Of a DNA stretch of 64,000 nt, positions 1 to 9,967 are shown piece by piece. Source of the DNA: Lysobacteraceae bacterium (lineage in GTDB: Bacteria > Pseudomonadota > Gammaproteobacteria > Xanthomonadales > Xanthomonadaceae); contig SCUI01000013.1 in NCBI GenBank assembly GCA_004297225.1, positions 372,001 to 436,000 of the forward strand. Reading direction: 5' to 3'. The position numbers and the translations under genes are program-made. Each line of letters starts with the position of its first letter. Within the stretch, counting starts at the first letter, position 1. The notes under the pieces are model-generated. The model made no database searches, was not told where the DNA came from, and saw only the letters and a program-made list of their open reading frames with translations.

Positions 1-987
1 GAGCGGCGAAAGAAAAAGGTGATGGTGGTCAGCGCAGACGTGTACCGCCCGGCCGCGATCGAGCAGTTGCAGACGCTGGCCGGGCAGGTCGGCGCGCAGT
101 TCTTCCCCTCCGACGCCTCGCAGCAACCCGAGGCGATCGTGCGCGCGGCGATCGCCGAGGCACGCAAGACCTTCGTCGACGTGCTGGTCGTCGACACCGC
201 CGGCCGCACCTCGGTGGACGAGGCGATGATGGCCGAGATCAAGGCGCTGCACCGTGCCGTGGATCCGGTCGAGACGCTGTTCGTGGTCGATTCGATGACC
301 GGCCAGGACGCCGCCAACACGGCGAAGCATTTCGGCGAGGCGCTGCCGCTGACCGGCGTGGTCCTGACCAAGACCGACGGTGACGCGCGCGGCGGCGCCG
401 CGCTGAGCGTGCGCTACATCACCGGCAAGCCGATCAAGTTCATCGGCACCGGCGAGAAGACCGACGGCCTGGACGTGTTCCATCCCGATCGCGTCGCCAG
501 CCGCATCCTCGACATGGGCGACGTGCTGTCGCTGGTCGAGCAGGTCGAGCAGCAGGTCGACAAGGACAAGGCGCAGAAGCTGGCGGAAAAGGTCGCCAAG
601 GGAAAGAAGTTCGACCTCAACGACATGCGCGACCAGCTCGAGCAGATGCAGAACATGGGCGGCCTCGCCGGGCTGATGGACAAGTTGCCCGGCATCGGCC
701 AGGTCCCCGATGCGGTGAAGGCGCAGGTGACCGGCAAGGAAGTGCCGCGGATGGTCGCGATCATCAACTCGATGACGAAAAAGGAGCGCCGCAACCCGGC
801 GCTGCTGAACGGCTCCCGCCGCAAGCGCATCGCCGCCGGCGCCGGCCTTTCGCCCGCCGACGTCAACAAGCTGATGAAGCAGTACCAGCAGATGGAAAAG
901 ATGATGGCGAAGATGGGCCGCGGCGGCATGAAGGGACTGATGCGCGGCATGCAGGGCATGATGGGCGGCGGGATGCCGTTCCGCTGA
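1..987 (+). CDS. ffh: Signal recognition particle protein Ffh (5' end outside window)
   Basis: SRP54-type GTPase that binds 4.5S RNA and signal sequences on ribosomes and hands them to FtsY at the inner membrane. The window opens inside the NG GTPase domain; 328 residues are present, in frame from base 1. Visible are the G3 motif DTAGR near residue 65 and the G4 motif TKTDGDARGG near residue 123. From about residue 190 a methionine-rich M domain follows (QMQNMGG, MKQYQQMEKMMAKMGRG), ending in GGGMPFR. The stop overlaps the start of the next gene by one base (TGATG), which suggests translational coupling. The N-terminal N domain and P-loop are missing only because of the window edge. Confidence 0.97.
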   Translation, partial: ERRKKKVMVVSADVYRPAAIEQLQTLAGQVGAQFFPSDASQQPEAIVRAAIAEARKTFVDVLVVDTAGRTSVDEAMMAEIKALHRAVDPVETLFVVDSMTGQDAANTAKHFGEALPLTGVVLTKTDGDARGGAALSVRYITGKPIKFIGTGEKTDGLDVFHPDRVASRILDMGDVLSLVEQVEQQVDKDKAQKLAEKVAKGKKFDLNDMRDQLEQMQNMGGLAGLMDKLPGIGQVPDAVKAQVTGKEVPRMVAIINSMTKKERRNPALLNGSRRKRIAAGAGLSPADVNKLMKQYQQMEKMMAKMGRGGMKGLMRGMQGMMGGGMPFR

Positions 988-1694
988 TGCGCCGCGGCCA
1001 CCACCCGCCCGAACGCCATCGCGCCGGCCACGCCGGATGGTTGCGTGCCGCGGTGCTGGGTGCGAACGACGGCATCGTTTCCACCGCGAGCCTGGTCGTG
1101 GGCATGGCGGCGGCCGGCGCCGAACACGGGCAGCTGTTGCTTGCGGGCATGGCGGGCCTGGTCGGCGGGGCGATGTCCATGGCCGCCGGCGAATACGTGT
1201 CGGTCAGCTCGCAGTCCGACGCCGAGCACGCCGACCTGGCCAAGGAGCGCCAGGAACTGCACGAGTTCCCGGAGGGCGAACACCGCGAACTGGTCGGGAT
1301 CTACGTCCACCGTGGCCTGGAGCCGGCGCTGGCCGAACAGGTCGCGACCCAGCTGGCCGCGCACGATGCGCTCGGCGCCCACGCGCGCGATGAACTCGGG
1401 ATCACCGAGGCCTTGCGGGCCCGGCCGATGCAGGCGGCACTGGCTTCGGCGGCGGCGTTCGCCGTCGGCGCGCTGCTGCCGCTCGCGATTGTCGTGGCCG
1501 CGCCCGAGGCCGGTGCGGGTGCCTGGGTCACCGGATTGTCGCTGGCCAGCCTCGCGGTACTGGGCGGCGTGGCGGCATGGGTCGGGGGTGCTCCGGTGTC
1601 GCGTGGGGCGGCCCGGGTGGTCGCCTGGAGCGCGGCCGCCATGGCCTTCACGGCCCTGGTCGGGCGCCTGTTCGGGGTGGCGATCGCCGGCTGA
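987..1694 (+). CDS. VIT1/CCC1-family iron/manganese transporter
   Basis: A 235-residue integral membrane protein of the VIT1/CCC1/Nodulin-21 family, which moves Fe2+ or Mn2+ out of the cytoplasm. Residues 20-45 show the family signature [16 protein letters not shown], then a second helix with [18 protein letters not shown] hydrophilic cytosolic stretch rich in Glu and His (residues 75-145) matches the metal-binding loop, and three more hydrophobic helices follow. The start codon overlaps the ffh stop by one base. No metal-responsive operator is visible because the gene appears to be read through from ffh. Substrate choice between iron and manganese cannot be read from the sequence. Confidence 0.85.
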   Translation: MRRGHHPPERHRAGHAGWLRAAVLGANDGIVSTASLVVGMAAAGAEHGQLLLAGMAGLVGGAMSMAAGEYVSVSSQSDAEHADLAKERQELHEFPEGEHRELVGIYVHRGLEPALAEQVATQLAAHDALGAHARDELGITEALRARPMQAALASAAAFAVGALLPLAIVVAAPEAGAGAWVTGLSLASLAVLGGVAAWVGGAPVSRGAARVVAWSAAAMAFTALVGRLFGVAIAG

Positions 1695-1730
1695 GTGGCG
1701 GGTCGGGTGCAAGCGGGCCGGCGCATGGGT

Positions 1731-1736
1731 TAAAAT
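1731..1736 (+). promoter_or_regulatory. Predicted -10 box of the rpsP operon
   Basis: TAAAAT is the only AT-rich hexamer in the gap after the VIT gene, followed by a short GC discriminator (TTGCGGC). It lies 48 bases before the rpsP ATG. No convincing -35 is visible. Confidence 0.5.
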
Positions 1737-1784
1737 TTGCGGCTTACCCTGCCATCCCGGCAGCTGGGCAACACCGAAGCAACC

Positions 1785-2051
1785 ATGGTCAAGATCCGCC
1801 TCACCCGTGGCGGCGCGAAGAAGCGCCCCTTCTACCACATCATCGTCACCGACAGCCGCAGCGCCCGCGACGGCCGCAACATCGAGCGCGTCGGTTACTA
1901 CAACCCGGTCGCCACCGGCGCCGAGAAGCGCGTCGAGATGGACCTGCCCCGCATCCAGCACTGGCTGGGCCAGGGCGCGCAGCTGACCGACAAGGTCGCC
2001 GACCTGTACAAGCAGGCGAGCAAGCAGTCGAGCCAGGCCACCGCGGCCTGA
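1785..2051 (+). CDS. rpsP: 30S ribosomal protein S16
   Basis: Small-subunit protein S16 (88 residues), needed for 30S assembly. It begins [19 protein letters not shown], the invariant S16 N terminus, and continues with [19 protein letters not shown]. An upstream in-frame start at 1737 would add 16 residues not found in S16 proteins, so the ATG at 1785 is chosen. It is the first gene of the conserved rpsP-rimM-trmD-rplS operon. Confidence 0.97.
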   Translation: MVKIRLTRGGAKKRPFYHIIVTDSRSARDGRNIERVGYYNPVATGAEKRVEMDLPRIQHWLGQGAQLTDKVADLYKQASKQSSQATAA

Positions 2052-2083
2052 TTGCGCGGGCCGCAGCGCGCGGCCCTTCCAGC

Positions 2084-2620
2084 ATGAGCGACGAGGCGCC
2101 GTCCGCACGGAAGTTCATCCTTCTGGGCCGGATCCACGGCGCCTTCGGCGTGCGTGGCGAAGTGAAGCTGGAATCCTTCACCGATCCCGCGCGCGGCATC
2201 CTGCGTTACCAGCCATGGACGCTGCGCGGCCCGCAGGGCGAACGCGAACTCGAAGGCGCGCGCGGGCGCGAGACGGCCAAGGGCCTGGTGGTGACGCTGC
2301 CCGGCGTCGACGATCGCGATGCCGCCGAGGCGCTGCGCGGCACCGAAGTCCGGGTGCCGCGATCGGCGTTGCCGCCGCCAGCCCCGGGCGAGTACTACTG
2401 GGTCGACCTTGAAGGCCTGCGCGTAGTCAACCTGGAAGGCGTGGACTTCGGCATCGTGTCGCACCTGTTTTCCACCGGTGCCAACGACGTGCTGGTGGCG
2501 CAGGGCGGCACGCCTGGCAACGGCCGTGAACGGATGATTCCGTTCCTGGAGCCGCAGTACGTGCGTTCGGTGGATTTCGAAGCCGGCGTCGTCACCGTCG
2601 ACTGGGATCCGGACTTCTGA
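2084..2620 (+). CDS. rimM: 16S rRNA processing protein RimM
   Basis: Ribosome maturation factor of 178 residues that binds S19 and assists folding of the 30S head. The N-terminal RimM barrel shows [20 protein letters not shown] (residues 13-32). The C-terminal PRC-barrel starts near [10 protein letters not shown] (residue 103) and ends VTVDWDPDF. The ATG at 2084 sits 33 bases after the rpsP stop and gives the normal family length. Its stop overlaps the trmD start (TGATG). Confidence 0.95.
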   Translation: MSDEAPSARKFILLGRIHGAFGVRGEVKLESFTDPARGILRYQPWTLRGPQGERELEGARGRETAKGLVVTLPGVDDRDAAEALRGTEVRVPRSALPPPAPGEYYWVDLEGLRVVNLEGVDFGIVSHLFSTGANDVLVAQGGTPGNGRERMIPFLEPQYVRSVDFEAGVVTVDWDPDF

Positions 2621-3390
2621 TGCGCATCGACCTGGTCTCGCTGTTCCCGGAATTCATCGCCCAGCTGGCCGCGCACGGCGTGGTCGGGCGGGCAGTGGAG
2701 CGGGGCCTGCTCTCGTTGCATGGCTGGAACCCGCGGGACTACGCCGAAGGCAACTATCGCCGCGTGGACGATCGCCCGTTCGGTGGCGGCCCCGGCATGG
2801 TGATGATGATCGAGCCGTTGCGGGCCGCGTTGGCGGCCGCCCGCGCCGCCGACCCGTCACCCGCGCACGTGGTCTACCTCAGCCCGCAGGGGCGGCGGCT
2901 CGACCAGGCCAGGGTCCGTGGACTGGCCGCGCGCGAACGCCTGGTGCTGCTTTGCGGTCGCTACGAAGGCGTGGATGAGCGCCTGCTGCAGGCCGAGGTC
3001 GACGAGGAGTTGTCGATCGGCGACTACGTCCTGTCCGGCGGCGAACTCGCGGCTGCCGTGGTGGTGGACGCCGTGGCACGGCTGCAACCCGGCGCCCTGA
3101 ACGACGCGGAATCGGCCGAGCAGGACAGCTTCGGGGCGGACCCCGACGGGCTGGCGCTGCTGGACTGCCCGCATTACACCCGGCCGGTGGAGCACGTGCT
3201 GGGCACTGTCCCGGAGGTGCTGCTGTCCGGGAACCACGCCGCCATCGCCCGCTGGCGCCGGCAGCAGGCGCTGGGCCGGACCTGGCTGCGGCGTCCGGAC
3301 CTGCTGGACCGGGAGGCCCTGTCGAAGGCCGACCGGGCCCTGCTCGACGACTTCCTCGCCGATCACCACGAGGCAAAAAAGCCGCTATAA
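2620..3390 (+). CDS. trmD: tRNA (guanine-N1)-methyltransferase
   Basis: SPOUT-fold enzyme (256 residues) that methylates G37 of tRNAs with a G36, preventing +1 frameshifting. Motifs present are [10 protein letters not shown] (residues 53-62), [10 protein letters not shown] (112-121) and the knotted SAM-binding loop [11 protein letters not shown] (132-142). Length fits the family (E. coli 255). It is translationally coupled to rimM by a one-base overlap. The TAA stop lies inside the TATAAT hexamer assigned to the rplS promoter. Confidence 0.97.
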   Translation: MRIDLVSLFPEFIAQLAAHGVVGRAVERGLLSLHGWNPRDYAEGNYRRVDDRPFGGGPGMVMMIEPLRAALAAARAADPSPAHVVYLSPQGRRLDQARVRGLAARERLVLLCGRYEGVDERLLQAEVDEELSIGDYVLSGGELAAAVVVDAVARLQPGALNDAESAEQDSFGADPDGLALLDCPHYTRPVEHVLGTVPEVLLSGNHAAIARWRRQQALGRTWLRRPDLLDREALSKADRALLDDFLADHHEAKKPL

Positions 3391-3391
3391 T
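3386..3391 (+). promoter_or_regulatory. -10 box (TATAAT) for rplS, built on the trmD stop codon
   Basis: Perfect TATAAT followed by GCGCGGC. Bases 3388-3390 are also the trmD stop codon. The same box, CGCTATAATnCGCGG, occurs before rimO and prmB. A start near 3398 would leave a leader of about 110 nt before rplS; no clear -35 is seen. Confidence 0.65.
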
Positions 3392-3508
3392 GCGCGGCTT
3401 AGCTCCGCCCATGCCAAGACGCGGGTCCACGTGCACTCGCGCTACAACAAGCCTGGCGCCAATCCCGGCGACCGGCACTCCAACAGGCAAGACCAACAGG
3501 CCATACCC
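3392..3508 (+). other. rplS leader region
   Basis: Non-coding gap of 117 bases between trmD and rplS. The start of this stretch is GC-rich and the end CA-rich. An in-frame upstream extension of rplS from 3431 has no resemblance to L19, so this is read as untranslated leader. No recognised riboswitch or clear ribosomal-protein leader structure was found by eye. Confidence 0.4.
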
Positions 3509-3922
3509 ATGAACAAGCCGTCGCTCCACACCCTGCTGCAGAACTTCGAGTCCGACCAGGTGCAGCGCCAGCTGCCGACCTTCGGCCCCGGCGACACCGT
3601 CGTCGTCAACGTAAAGGTCAAGGAAGGCAACCGCGAGCGCGTCCAGGCCTACGAGGGCGTGGTCATCGCCAGGAAGAACGCCGGCCTGAACTCGAACTTC
3701 ACCGTGCGCAAGATCTCGCACGGCTACGGCGTGGAGCGCGTGTTCCAGAGCCACAGCGCCACCATCGATTCGGTGGAAGTCAAGCGCCGCGGCGCCGTGC
3801 GCGCCGGCAAGCTGTACTACCTGCGTGGCCTGGAAGGCAAGAAGGCGCGCATCAAGGAAGACCTGGCCGGCAACGCCAAGGCCAAGGCCGAAGCCGCCGC
3901 CGCGGCTGCCGCCCGGGAGTAA
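3509..3922 (+). CDS. rplS: 50S ribosomal protein L19
   Basis: L19 lies at the 30S-50S interface. The protein is 137 residues, longer than the 115-residue E. coli form because of a low-complexity Lys/Ala/Glu tail ([14 protein letters not shown]). Conserved stretches are [30 protein letters not shown] and RVFQSHS. The ATG at 3509 starts [11 protein letters not shown], the usual xanthomonad N terminus. Last gene of the rpsP operon; it also has its own predicted promoter at 3386. Confidence 0.96.
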   Translation: MNKPSLHTLLQNFESDQVQRQLPTFGPGDTVVVNVKVKEGNRERVQAYEGVVIARKNAGLNSNFTVRKISHGYGVERVFQSHSATIDSVEVKRRGAVRAGKLYYLRGLEGKKARIKEDLAGNAKAKAEAAAAAAARE

Positions 3923-3937
3923 GCCTCCACGGACGGC

Positions 3938-4315
3938 GTGCGCCTCGACCTCTGGTTGTGGGCTGCGCGTTTCTACAGGACGCGCAGCCTCGCGAGGCAG
4001 GCGGTCGATACCGGCAGGATCCAGGTCGACGGGCAACGCCCGAAACCGTCGCGCGTGTTGCGCGGCGGCGAAGCCCTGTCGATCGAACGTTCCGGTGAAC
4101 TGTTCGAAGTGAACGTGCTCGGGCTCGCCGATATCCGCGGGCCCGCAAGCGTCGCGCAAACCCTCTATGCCGAATCCGACGCGTCGAAGGCGCGCCGCGC
4201 CGAACTGCGCGCGCAACGCGCGGCCGAGCGCGCCGGCTACCAGGCGCCGGAACACAAGCCGGACAAGCGCGCACGACGCTTGATCCGCGCGCTCGGCGAC
4301 ATCGACGCGACCTGA
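3938..4315 (+). CDS. hslR: Hsp15-type S4-domain RNA-binding protein
   Basis: Protein of 125 residues with an N-terminal S4 domain (residues 1-60, LDLWLWAARFYRTRSLARQA and GRIQVDGQRPKPSRVLRGGE), then a basic Arg/Ala-rich tail ([18 protein letters not shown]). This is the layout of Hsp15, which binds 50S subunits carrying stalled nascent chains and frees them for reuse. The start is GTG, 15 bases after the rplS stop, so it is probably read with rplS. It converges on mutS, with only 7 bases between the two stops. Confidence 0.88.
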   Translation: MRLDLWLWAARFYRTRSLARQAVDTGRIQVDGQRPKPSRVLRGGEALSIERSGELFEVNVLGLADIRGPASVAQTLYAESDASKARRAELRAQRAAERAGYQAPEHKPDKRARRLIRALGDIDAT

Positions 4316-4322
4316 TTGTGGG

Positions 4323-6914
4323 TCAGAGCAGCGCCTTGAGGCGATAGAGCGCCTCGAGCGCCTGTTTCGGCGTCAGCTCGTCGGGATCGATGCCCGCCAG
4401 TGCTTCCACCGCCGCCGAACTCGGCGCGAACAGGCCGAACTGCTGCGGATTGTCCAGCGCCTGCGCGGTCATCGACGCCACCGGTGCGTCGCGGTTCTGC
4501 GTTTCGAGTTCCGCCAGCCGCGCGCGCGCCTGGCGCACGACTGTCTTCGGCAGTCCGGCCAGCGCAGCCACCTGCAGGCCGAAGCTGCGATCGGCCGGGC
4601 CTTCCTTCACGGCGTGCATGAACACCAGAGCGTCGCCATGCTCGACTGCGTCCAGGTGCACGTTGGCGATGCCGCTGCCGGGCGTGGCCAGTGCGGTCAG
4701 CTCGAAATAGTGGGTGGCGAACAGCGTGTAGCTGCGGTTGACCGAGGCCAGGTGCCGCGCGCAGGCGTCGGCCAAGGCGAGGCCGTCGTAGGTCGACGTG
4801 CCGCGGCCGATCTCGTCCATCAGCACCAGCGACTGGTCGGTGGCGTGGTGGAGGATGTAGCTGGTCTCGCTCATCTCCACCATGAAGGTCGACTGGCCGC
4901 GGGCGAGGTCGTCGCCGGCGCCGATGCGGGTGAGGATGCGGTCGATGGGACCGATCGTCGCGCGCGCCGCAGGCACGAAGCTGCCGATGTGCGCCAGCAG
5001 CACGATCAGCGCGTTCTGGCGCATGTAGGTGCTCTTGCCGCCCATGTTCGGGCCGGTGATCACCAGCATGCGGATATCGTCGCCGTTGCCATCCTCGCTG
5101 CTGCCGAGCAGCAGGTCGTTGGCGGTGAACGGTTCGTCGCGCACTGCTTCCACCACCGGGTGGCGGCCGCCCTCGATCCGCAGGCACGGCGCCTGCGACA
5201 GCCGCGGGCGCGACCAGTCCAGCAGCTGCGCGCGCTCGGCCAGGCAGGCGAGCACGTCGAGTTCGCTCAGCGCGCCGGCGCAACACTTCAGCGCTTCCAG
5301 GTCGGTGTTGAGCGTTTCCAGCAGTTCGTCGTACAGCAGCTTCTCGCGGGCGAGGGCGCGTTCGCGCGCCGACAGCACCTTGTCCTCGAACTGCTTCAGC
5401 TCCTCGGTGATGTAGCGCTCGGCCCCGGTCAGCGTCTGCCGGCGCGTGTAATGAGTGGGCGCCTTGGCCGACTGGCCCTTGCTGATCTCGATGTAGTAGC
5501 CGTGGACGCGGTTGTAGCCCACCTTCAGCGTGGCGATGCCGGAGGCCTCGCGCTCGCGCTGTTCCAGCTCCACCAGGAACTGGTCGGCGTGGGTGGACAG
5601 GCGGCGCAACTCGTCGAGTTCGCCGTCGTGGCCATCGGCGATGATGCCGCCGTCGCGCGCCAGCAATGGCGGCTGCGCGACGATCGCGCGCTCGAGCAGC
5701 GCGGCGTTGGCGTCGTGCTCGCCGAGTCCGGCGGCCAGCGCCTGCAGCCGCGGCGAATCCAGCGGCTGCAGCAGCGTACGTACCTGCGGCAGCAATGCGA
5801 GGCCATCGCGCAGGGTGCCCAGGTCGCGCGGGCGGGCACTGCGCAGGGCGATGCGGGCGAGGATGCGTTCGAGGTCCCCGAGCGCGCGGAAGCATTCGCG
5901 CAGGTCGGCGTCGACGCGACTGTCGAGCAGCGTGGCCACGGCATGGTGGCGTTCGCCCAGCACGCGTTGGTCGCGCAAGGGCCGGTGCAGCCAGCGGCGC
6001 AGCAGGCGGCTGCCCATCGGCGTCACCGTGCTGTCGAGCACGCCGAGCAGGGTGTTGCGGGTGTCGCCGTCCACGCGCGTGTCGAGTTCCAGGTGCCGGC
6101 GCGTCGCCGCGTTCATGGCGATGGCGTCGTCGGAGGACTCCAGCGCGATCGCCGTCAGATGCGGCAGGCGCTGCTTCTGGGTTTCCTCGACGTAGCCGAG
6201 CAGGGCCGCTGCCGCGGCGATGCACAGCGGCTTGCCCTCGAGCCCGAAACCGGCGAGGTCGTGCAGGTTGAAGAACTGCAACAGCTGGCGGCGGCCGCTG
6301 TCGGAGTCGAACAGCCAGGGCGCGCGACGGCGCAGCCCGCCGCGCTCAGCCACGGCGGCCGGCCAACCGTCCTCGTCTGGCAGCAGCAGTTCTGCCGGAT
6401 CCAATCGCGCCAGTTCGGCTTCCAGCGCGTCGTCGTTGCCGACTTCGTTGACCAGGAAACGCCCGCTCGACAGGTCGGCCCACGCGAGTCCATAGCCATT
6501 GCGGCCGCGCGCCAACGCCAGCAGCAGCGTGTCGCGGCGCTCGCTGAGCAACGCCTCGTCGGTCACCGTGCCCGGCGTCACCACGCGCACGACCTTGCGT
6601 TCGACCAGCCCCTTCGACGCGGCGGGATCGCCGATCTGCTCGCAGATCGCCACCGATTCGCCCAGCGCCACCAGGCGCGCGAGGTAGCCCTCGCAGGCGT
6701 GCACCGGCACGCCGGCCATCGGGATCGGCTGGCCCGCCGAGGACCCGCGCTGGGTCAGGGTGATGTCGAGCAGCTTCGCCGCCTTGCGCGCGTCGTCGTA
6801 GAACAGCTCGTAGAAATCGCCCATCCGGAAGAACAGCAGCACGTCCGGGTAATCCGCCTTGGCGGCGAAGAACTGCTTCATCAGGGGCGTGTGCTGATCG
6901 GCGGCCGTGGCCAT
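4323..6914 (-). CDS. mutS: DNA mismatch repair protein MutS
   Basis: Mismatch-recognition ATPase of 863 residues (E. coli 853). The mismatch-wedging Phe-X-Glu is F34-Y35-E36 inside MGDFYELF. The ATPase domain has the Walker [14 protein letters not shown] near residue 618 and the Walker [17 protein letters not shown] near 695. The C terminus ends YRLKALL. The start is set at the ATG giving [16 protein letters not shown]; the open frame extends further upstream but that part is not MutS-like and overlaps pncC. The MutL partner is at 32262, and no mutH or dam is in the window. Confidence 0.97.
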   Translation of the reverse strand: MATAADQHTPLMKQFFAAKADYPDVLLFFRMGDFYELFYDDARKAAKLLDITLTQRGSSAGQPIPMAGVPVHACEGYLARLVALGESVAICEQIGDPAASKGLVERKVVRVVTPGTVTDEALLSERRDTLLLALARGRNGYGLAWADLSSGRFLVNEVGNDDALEAELARLDPAELLLPDEDGWPAAVAERGGLRRRAPWLFDSDSGRRQLLQFFNLHDLAGFGLEGKPLCIAAAAALLGYVEETQKQRLPHLTAIALESSDDAIAMNAATRRHLELDTRVDGDTRNTLLGVLDSTVTPMGSRLLRRWLHRPLRDQRVLGERHHAVATLLDSRVDADLRECFRALGDLERILARIALRSARPRDLGTLRDGLALLPQVRTLLQPLDSPRLQALAAGLGEHDANAALLERAIVAQPPLLARDGGIIADGHDGELDELRRLSTHADQFLVELEQREREASGIATLKVGYNRVHGYYIEISKGQSAKAPTHYTRRQTLTGAERYITEELKQFEDKVLSARERALAREKLLYDELLETLNTDLEALKCCAGALSELDVLACLAERAQLLDWSRPRLSQAPCLRIEGGRHPVVEAVRDEPFTANDLLLGSSEDGNGDDIRMLVITGPNMGGKSTYMRQNALIVLLAHIGSFVPAARATIGPIDRILTRIGAGDDLARGQSTFMVEMSETSYILHHATDQSLVLMDEIGRGTSTYDGLALADACARHLASVNRSYTLFATHYFELTALATPGSGIANVHLDAVEHGDALVFMHAVKEGPADRSFGLQVAALAGLPKTVVRQARARLAELETQNRDAPVASMTAQALDNPQQFGLFAPSSAAVEALAGIDPDELTPKQALEALYRLKALL

Positions 6915-6955
6915 CGCGCTCCGGTCGATGCGTGGACTTGGACGGGAAAGACGGC

Positions 6956-6961
6956 TAGTTT
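6956..6961 (+). promoter_or_regulatory. Possible -10 box of pncC
   Basis: TAGTTT lies 8 bases before the pncC ATG, so transcription would begin at or next to the start codon. This is a weaker member of the leaderless-promoter set described in the findings. Confidence 0.35.
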
Positions 6962-6969
6962 GCCATCCC

Positions 6970-7479
6970 ATGCAAGGTCCCAGCGACGAGGAACTGAGCG
7001 CCATCGCCAGCAAGGCCGGCGAGCGGCTGCGCGAGGCGCGGCTGACCCTGGTCACCGCCGAGAGTTGCACCGGCGGCTGGATCGCCAAGGTGGTGACCGA
7101 CATCGCCGGTTCGTCGGACTGGTTCGACTGCGGCATGGCGACCTACAGCTACGAGGCCAAGCAGGCGATGCTCGGGGTGCGCCCGGAAACGCTGGAGTAC
7201 CACGGCGCGGTCAGCCGCGAGACGGTGCTGGAGATGGTGGCGGGCGCCCTGGTGCACTCGGGCGCGGGCATCGCGGTCGCGGTGACCGGGATCGCCGGAC
7301 CCACCGGCGGCACGCGGGAAAAGCCGGTCGGCACGGTCTGGATCGCCTGGAAGCGACGCGGCGGCTATCCATTGGCCGAGGTCTTCCACTTCGACGGCGA
7401 CCGCGAGGCGGTGCGCCGGCAGACGGTGGCGGCGGGGCTGGCCGGGCTGCTCGAACGGATGGCGTCGGGACGCCTGTAG
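6970..7479 (+). CDS. pncC: Nicotinamide-nucleotide amidohydrolase PncC (CinA C-terminal domain)
   Basis: Stand-alone CinA C-terminal domain of 169 residues. It deamidates NMN to nicotinic acid mononucleotide for NAD recycling. Visible are [12 protein letters not shown] around Ser32, ATYSYEAK (57-64) and the phosphate-binding loop [10 protein letters not shown] (105-114). The ATG at 6970 gives the usual length; a more upstream ATG would overlap mutS and add unrelated residues. It lies divergent from mutS and just upstream of lexA, the common order in Xanthomonadaceae. Confidence 0.93.
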   Translation: MQGPSDEELSAIASKAGERLREARLTLVTAESCTGGWIAKVVTDIAGSSDWFDCGMATYSYEAKQAMLGVRPETLEYHGAVSRETVLEMVAGALVHSGAGIAVAVTGIAGPTGGTREKPVGTVWIAWKRRGGYPLAEVFHFDGDREAVRRQTVAAGLAGLLERMASGRL

Positions 7480-7506
7480 GACGCAACCGGCGGGCCCAAC
7501 TGGTCG

Positions 7507-7542
7507 TTGACAGTTCCCGGGCGTTAGTAGTATTACTGCTAA
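7507..7542 (+). promoter_or_regulatory. lexA promoter with LexA operator (SOS box)
   Basis: A near-perfect 19-bp palindrome TTAGTAGTATTACTGCTAA occupies 7524-7542, two bases before the lexA ATG. It is the xanthomonad LexA-box type (TTAGTA...TACTAA), unlike the E. coli CTGT-type box. A consensus -35 TTGACA lies at 7507-7512 and a weak -10 (TATTAC, 7531-7536) falls inside the operator. Bound LexA would therefore cover both the -10 and the start codon region. Confidence 0.9.
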
Positions 7543-7544
7543 CC

Positions 7545-8192
7545 ATGGAACTCTCAGACACCCAGCAGGCGATCCTGGCGTTGATCGCCGAACGGATCGA
7601 GACCGAAGGCATGCCGCCCTCGCAGACCGAGATCGCCCGTGCCTTCGGCTTCAAGGGGGTGCGGGCGGCGCAGTACCACCTGGAGGCGCTCGAGGCGGCC
7701 GGCGCGATCGAGAAGATTCCCGGACGCGCGCGCGGCCTGCGGGTATTGCGCGCGCCGGAACCGCCGCAGCAGGCGCTGCCGCTGGCGGCCGGCAACGACG
7801 GCGAAGCGCTGCATCTGCCAGTGCTCGGCCAGGTCGCGGCCGGGCTGCCGATCGGCGCCGACGTCGGCGCCTCCGACCAGGTGCTGATCCTCGACCGGGT
7901 GCTGTTCTCGCCCGCGCCGGACTATCTTTTGAAGGTGAAGGGCGACTCGATGGTCGACGAGGGCATCTTCGACGGCGACCTGATCGGCGTGCACCGGACC
8001 CGCGACGCCCGCTCCGGCCAGATCGTGGTCGCGCGGATCGACGACGAGGTCACGGTCAAGCTGCTGAAGGTGGGCAAGGACCGGATCCGCCTGTTGCCGC
8101 GCAATCCCGATTACGCGCCGATCGAGGTGGAACCCGGCCAGGACTTCGCGATCGAGGGCCTGTACTGCGGCCTCGTCAGGCCGAACCGTTGA
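7545..8192 (+). CDS. lexA: LexA repressor, SOS regulator
   Basis: SOS repressor of 215 residues. The N-terminal winged helix (residues 1-65) has [20 protein letters not shown] as recognition region. The autocleavage site is Ala99-Gly100 ([10 protein letters not shown]), and the catalytic pair is Ser135 (KGDSM) and Lys172 (VKLLKV). The start is the ATG directly after the operator; a much longer upstream open frame is only antisense shadow of mutS. First gene of a probable lexA-recA-recX unit. Confidence 0.97.
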   Translation: MELSDTQQAILALIAERIETEGMPPSQTEIARAFGFKGVRAAQYHLEALEAAGAIEKIPGRARGLRVLRAPEPPQQALPLAAGNDGEALHLPVLGQVAAGLPIGADVGASDQVLILDRVLFSPAPDYLLKVKGDSMVDEGIFDGDLIGVHRTRDARSGQIVVARIDDEVTVKLLKVGKDRIRLLPRNPDYAPIEVEPGQDFAIEGLYCGLVRPNR

Positions 8193-8365
8193 GCCTGCCG
8201 CCACGTCGCAAGCGCGGGGTTTCCCGACAGCGGGATGCGGAAGCCACCGCTCCCGCAGCGGGCAGGGCCGGCGCATCGTCCAATCGTGGCCCGTCGCAGC
8301 CCGTGCGATGGACCCCTGCCAAGCTTCCCTCCAACACGAACAAGACCCTTACCGAGGACCCGACG
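8193..8365 (+). other. lexA-recA intergenic region
   Basis: A gap of 173 bases. It holds a small hairpin (TCCCG/CGGGA at 8222-8235) and a GC-rich stretch with weak likeness to the REP family. No TTAGTA-type LexA box and no good -10 were seen, so recA may depend largely on read-through from the lexA promoter. Confidence 0.4.
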
Positions 8366-9403
8366 ATGGACGAGAACAAGAAGCGCGCCCTTTCCGCGGC
8401 CCTGAGCCAGATCGAGAAGCAGTTCGGCAAGGGCTCGGTGATGCGCATGGGCGACCGCGTCGCCGAAGTGATCCCGGTGATCTCCACCGGTTCGTTGCTG
8501 CTGGACATTGCCCTGGGCATCGGCGGCCTGCCCAAGGGCCGCGTGGTGGAAATCTACGGGCCGGAATCCTCGGGCAAGACCACGCTGACGCTGCAGGCGA
8601 TCGCGCAGTGCCAGAAGAACGGCGGCACCGCCGCGTTCGTCGACGCCGAGCACGCGCTGGATCCGACCTACGCCGCCAAGCTGGGCGTCAACGTCGAGGA
8701 CCTGCTGGTCTCCCAGCCCGACACCGGCGAACAGGCGCTGGAAATCTGCGACATGCTGGTGCGATCCAACGCGGTGGACATGGTGGTGGTGGACTCGGTC
8801 GCCGCGTTGACCCCGCGCGCCGAGATCGAGGGCGAGATGGGCGACCAGCTCCCCGGCCTGCAGGCGCGCTTGATGAGCCAGGCGCTGCGCAAGCTCACCG
8901 GCAACATCAAGCGCAGCAACTGCATGGTGATCTTCATCAACCAGCTGCGGCACAAGATCGGCATCATGATGCCCGGCCAGAGCCCGGAAACCACCACCGG
9001 TGGCAACGCGCTCAAGTTCTACGCATCGGTGCGCCTGGACATCCGCCGCATCGGCTCGGTCAAGAAGGGCGACGAGATCATCGGCAACCAGACCCGGATC
9101 AAGGTGGTCAAGAACAAGCTGGCGCCGCCGTTCAAGCAGGTCGTCACCGAAATCCTGTACGGCGAGGGCATTTCGCGCGAAGGCGAACTGATCGACATGG
9201 GCGTGGAAGCGCGACTGGTCGAGAAGTCGGGCGCCTGGTACAGCTACGGCGACGAGCGCATCGGCCAGGGCAAGGAAAACGCCCGCCAGTTCCTGCGCGA
9301 GAATCCCGCGATCGCCGCCACCCTGGAAACGGCGCTGCGCGAGAAGTTCGTGCCCCAGGAAGCCTCGCGCGACGAAGAGGGCGGCGACGCTTCCGAGGAC
9401 TGA
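8366..9403 (+). CDS. recA: Recombinase RecA
   Basis: DNA strand-exchange ATPase and LexA co-protease, 345 residues. Walker A is GPESSGKTT (residues 65-73); [19 protein letters not shown] is the Walker B region. L1/L2 DNA-binding loops ([19 protein letters not shown] and [20 protein letters not shown]) are intact, and the C terminus is acidic ([10 protein letters not shown]). The ATG at 8366 gives the family N terminus [20 protein letters not shown]. It is followed 13 bases later by recX. Confidence 0.98.
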   Translation: MDENKKRALSAALSQIEKQFGKGSVMRMGDRVAEVIPVISTGSLLLDIALGIGGLPKGRVVEIYGPESSGKTTLTLQAIAQCQKNGGTAAFVDAEHALDPTYAAKLGVNVEDLLVSQPDTGEQALEICDMLVRSNAVDMVVVDSVAALTPRAEIEGEMGDQLPGLQARLMSQALRKLTGNIKRSNCMVIFINQLRHKIGIMMPGQSPETTTGGNALKFYASVRLDIRRIGSVKKGDEIIGNQTRIKVVKNKLAPPFKQVVTEILYGEGISREGELIDMGVEARLVEKSGAWYSYGDERIGQGKENARQFLRENPAIAATLETALREKFVPQEASRDEEGGDASED

Positions 9404-9416
9404 CGGAGCGGCGGCG

Positions 9417-9872
9417 ATGGCGCGACCGCGCAAGGAACCCACCGCGGCGCAACGGGCGCTCGGGCTGCTGGTGCGGCGCGAGCATTCCCGGCCGGAGCTG
9501 GCGCGCAAGCTCCGCGCCCGCGGCGTCCCCGCCGATGAGGCCCGGGTGGCGGTGGCGCAGATGGCCCAAGCGGGCTGGCAGGATGACGCCCGCTTTGCCT
9601 GCTCGCTGGCGCGTTCCCGGGTGGCGGGAGGATACGGCCCGCTGCGGATCCGGATCGAGCTGGAAAGCCATGGCCTGGACGCGGCGGCGATCGGCGCCGC
9701 GTTCGAGGCCCTGGCCGAGACTGGTGACGACGACTGGGCGACGAGGGCACGCGAGCTGGTGCGCCGCCGCTTCGGCGCAGACCTCGATGCCCCGCCGGTA
9801 CGCCGCAAGGCGCAGGACTTCCTGCTCCGGCGCGGATTCGAGGGGGACTGCGTGCGCTTGGTGATACCCTAG
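9417..9872 (+). CDS. recX: RecA regulator RecX
   Basis: RecX/OraA family, 151 residues, all helical three-helix repeats. It caps RecA filaments and limits their growth. Typical features are [24 protein letters not shown] (first repeat, with the Arg/Glu-rich core) and [16 protein letters not shown] in the second repeat. The 13-base gap after recA indicates co-transcription. The reading frame is intact to a TAG stop. Confidence 0.92.
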   Translation: MARPRKEPTAAQRALGLLVRREHSRPELARKLRARGVPADEARVAVAQMAQAGWQDDARFACSLARSRVAGGYGPLRIRIELESHGLDAAAIGAAFEALAETGDDDWATRARELVRRRFGADLDAPPVRRKAQDFLLRRGFEGDCVRLVIP

Positions 9873-9967
9873 CGGACCCGGGTCCACCGCTCCCGCCTTG
9901 GTCGCTCGCGCGCTCCGTGGGCCGGGCGCCGTGCCTGCCAGCACCAACGGCTCGCCTGCCTCCGCCC

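Noticed and set aside
3431..3508. N-terminal extension of L19
   Set aside because: The 26 in-frame residues before ATG 3509 are not ribosomal-protein-like, and the family start is [11 protein letters not shown].
8193..8365. Second LexA box or REP copy before recA
   Set aside because: No TTAGTA-type half-sites are present. The CCGCTCCCGCAG stretch resembles the REP only partly and lacks the GCGGC/GCCGC hairpin.
9873..9967. T-box or attenuator before alaS
   Set aside because: 95 bases with no T-box motif, terminator or Ala-codon leader peptide.
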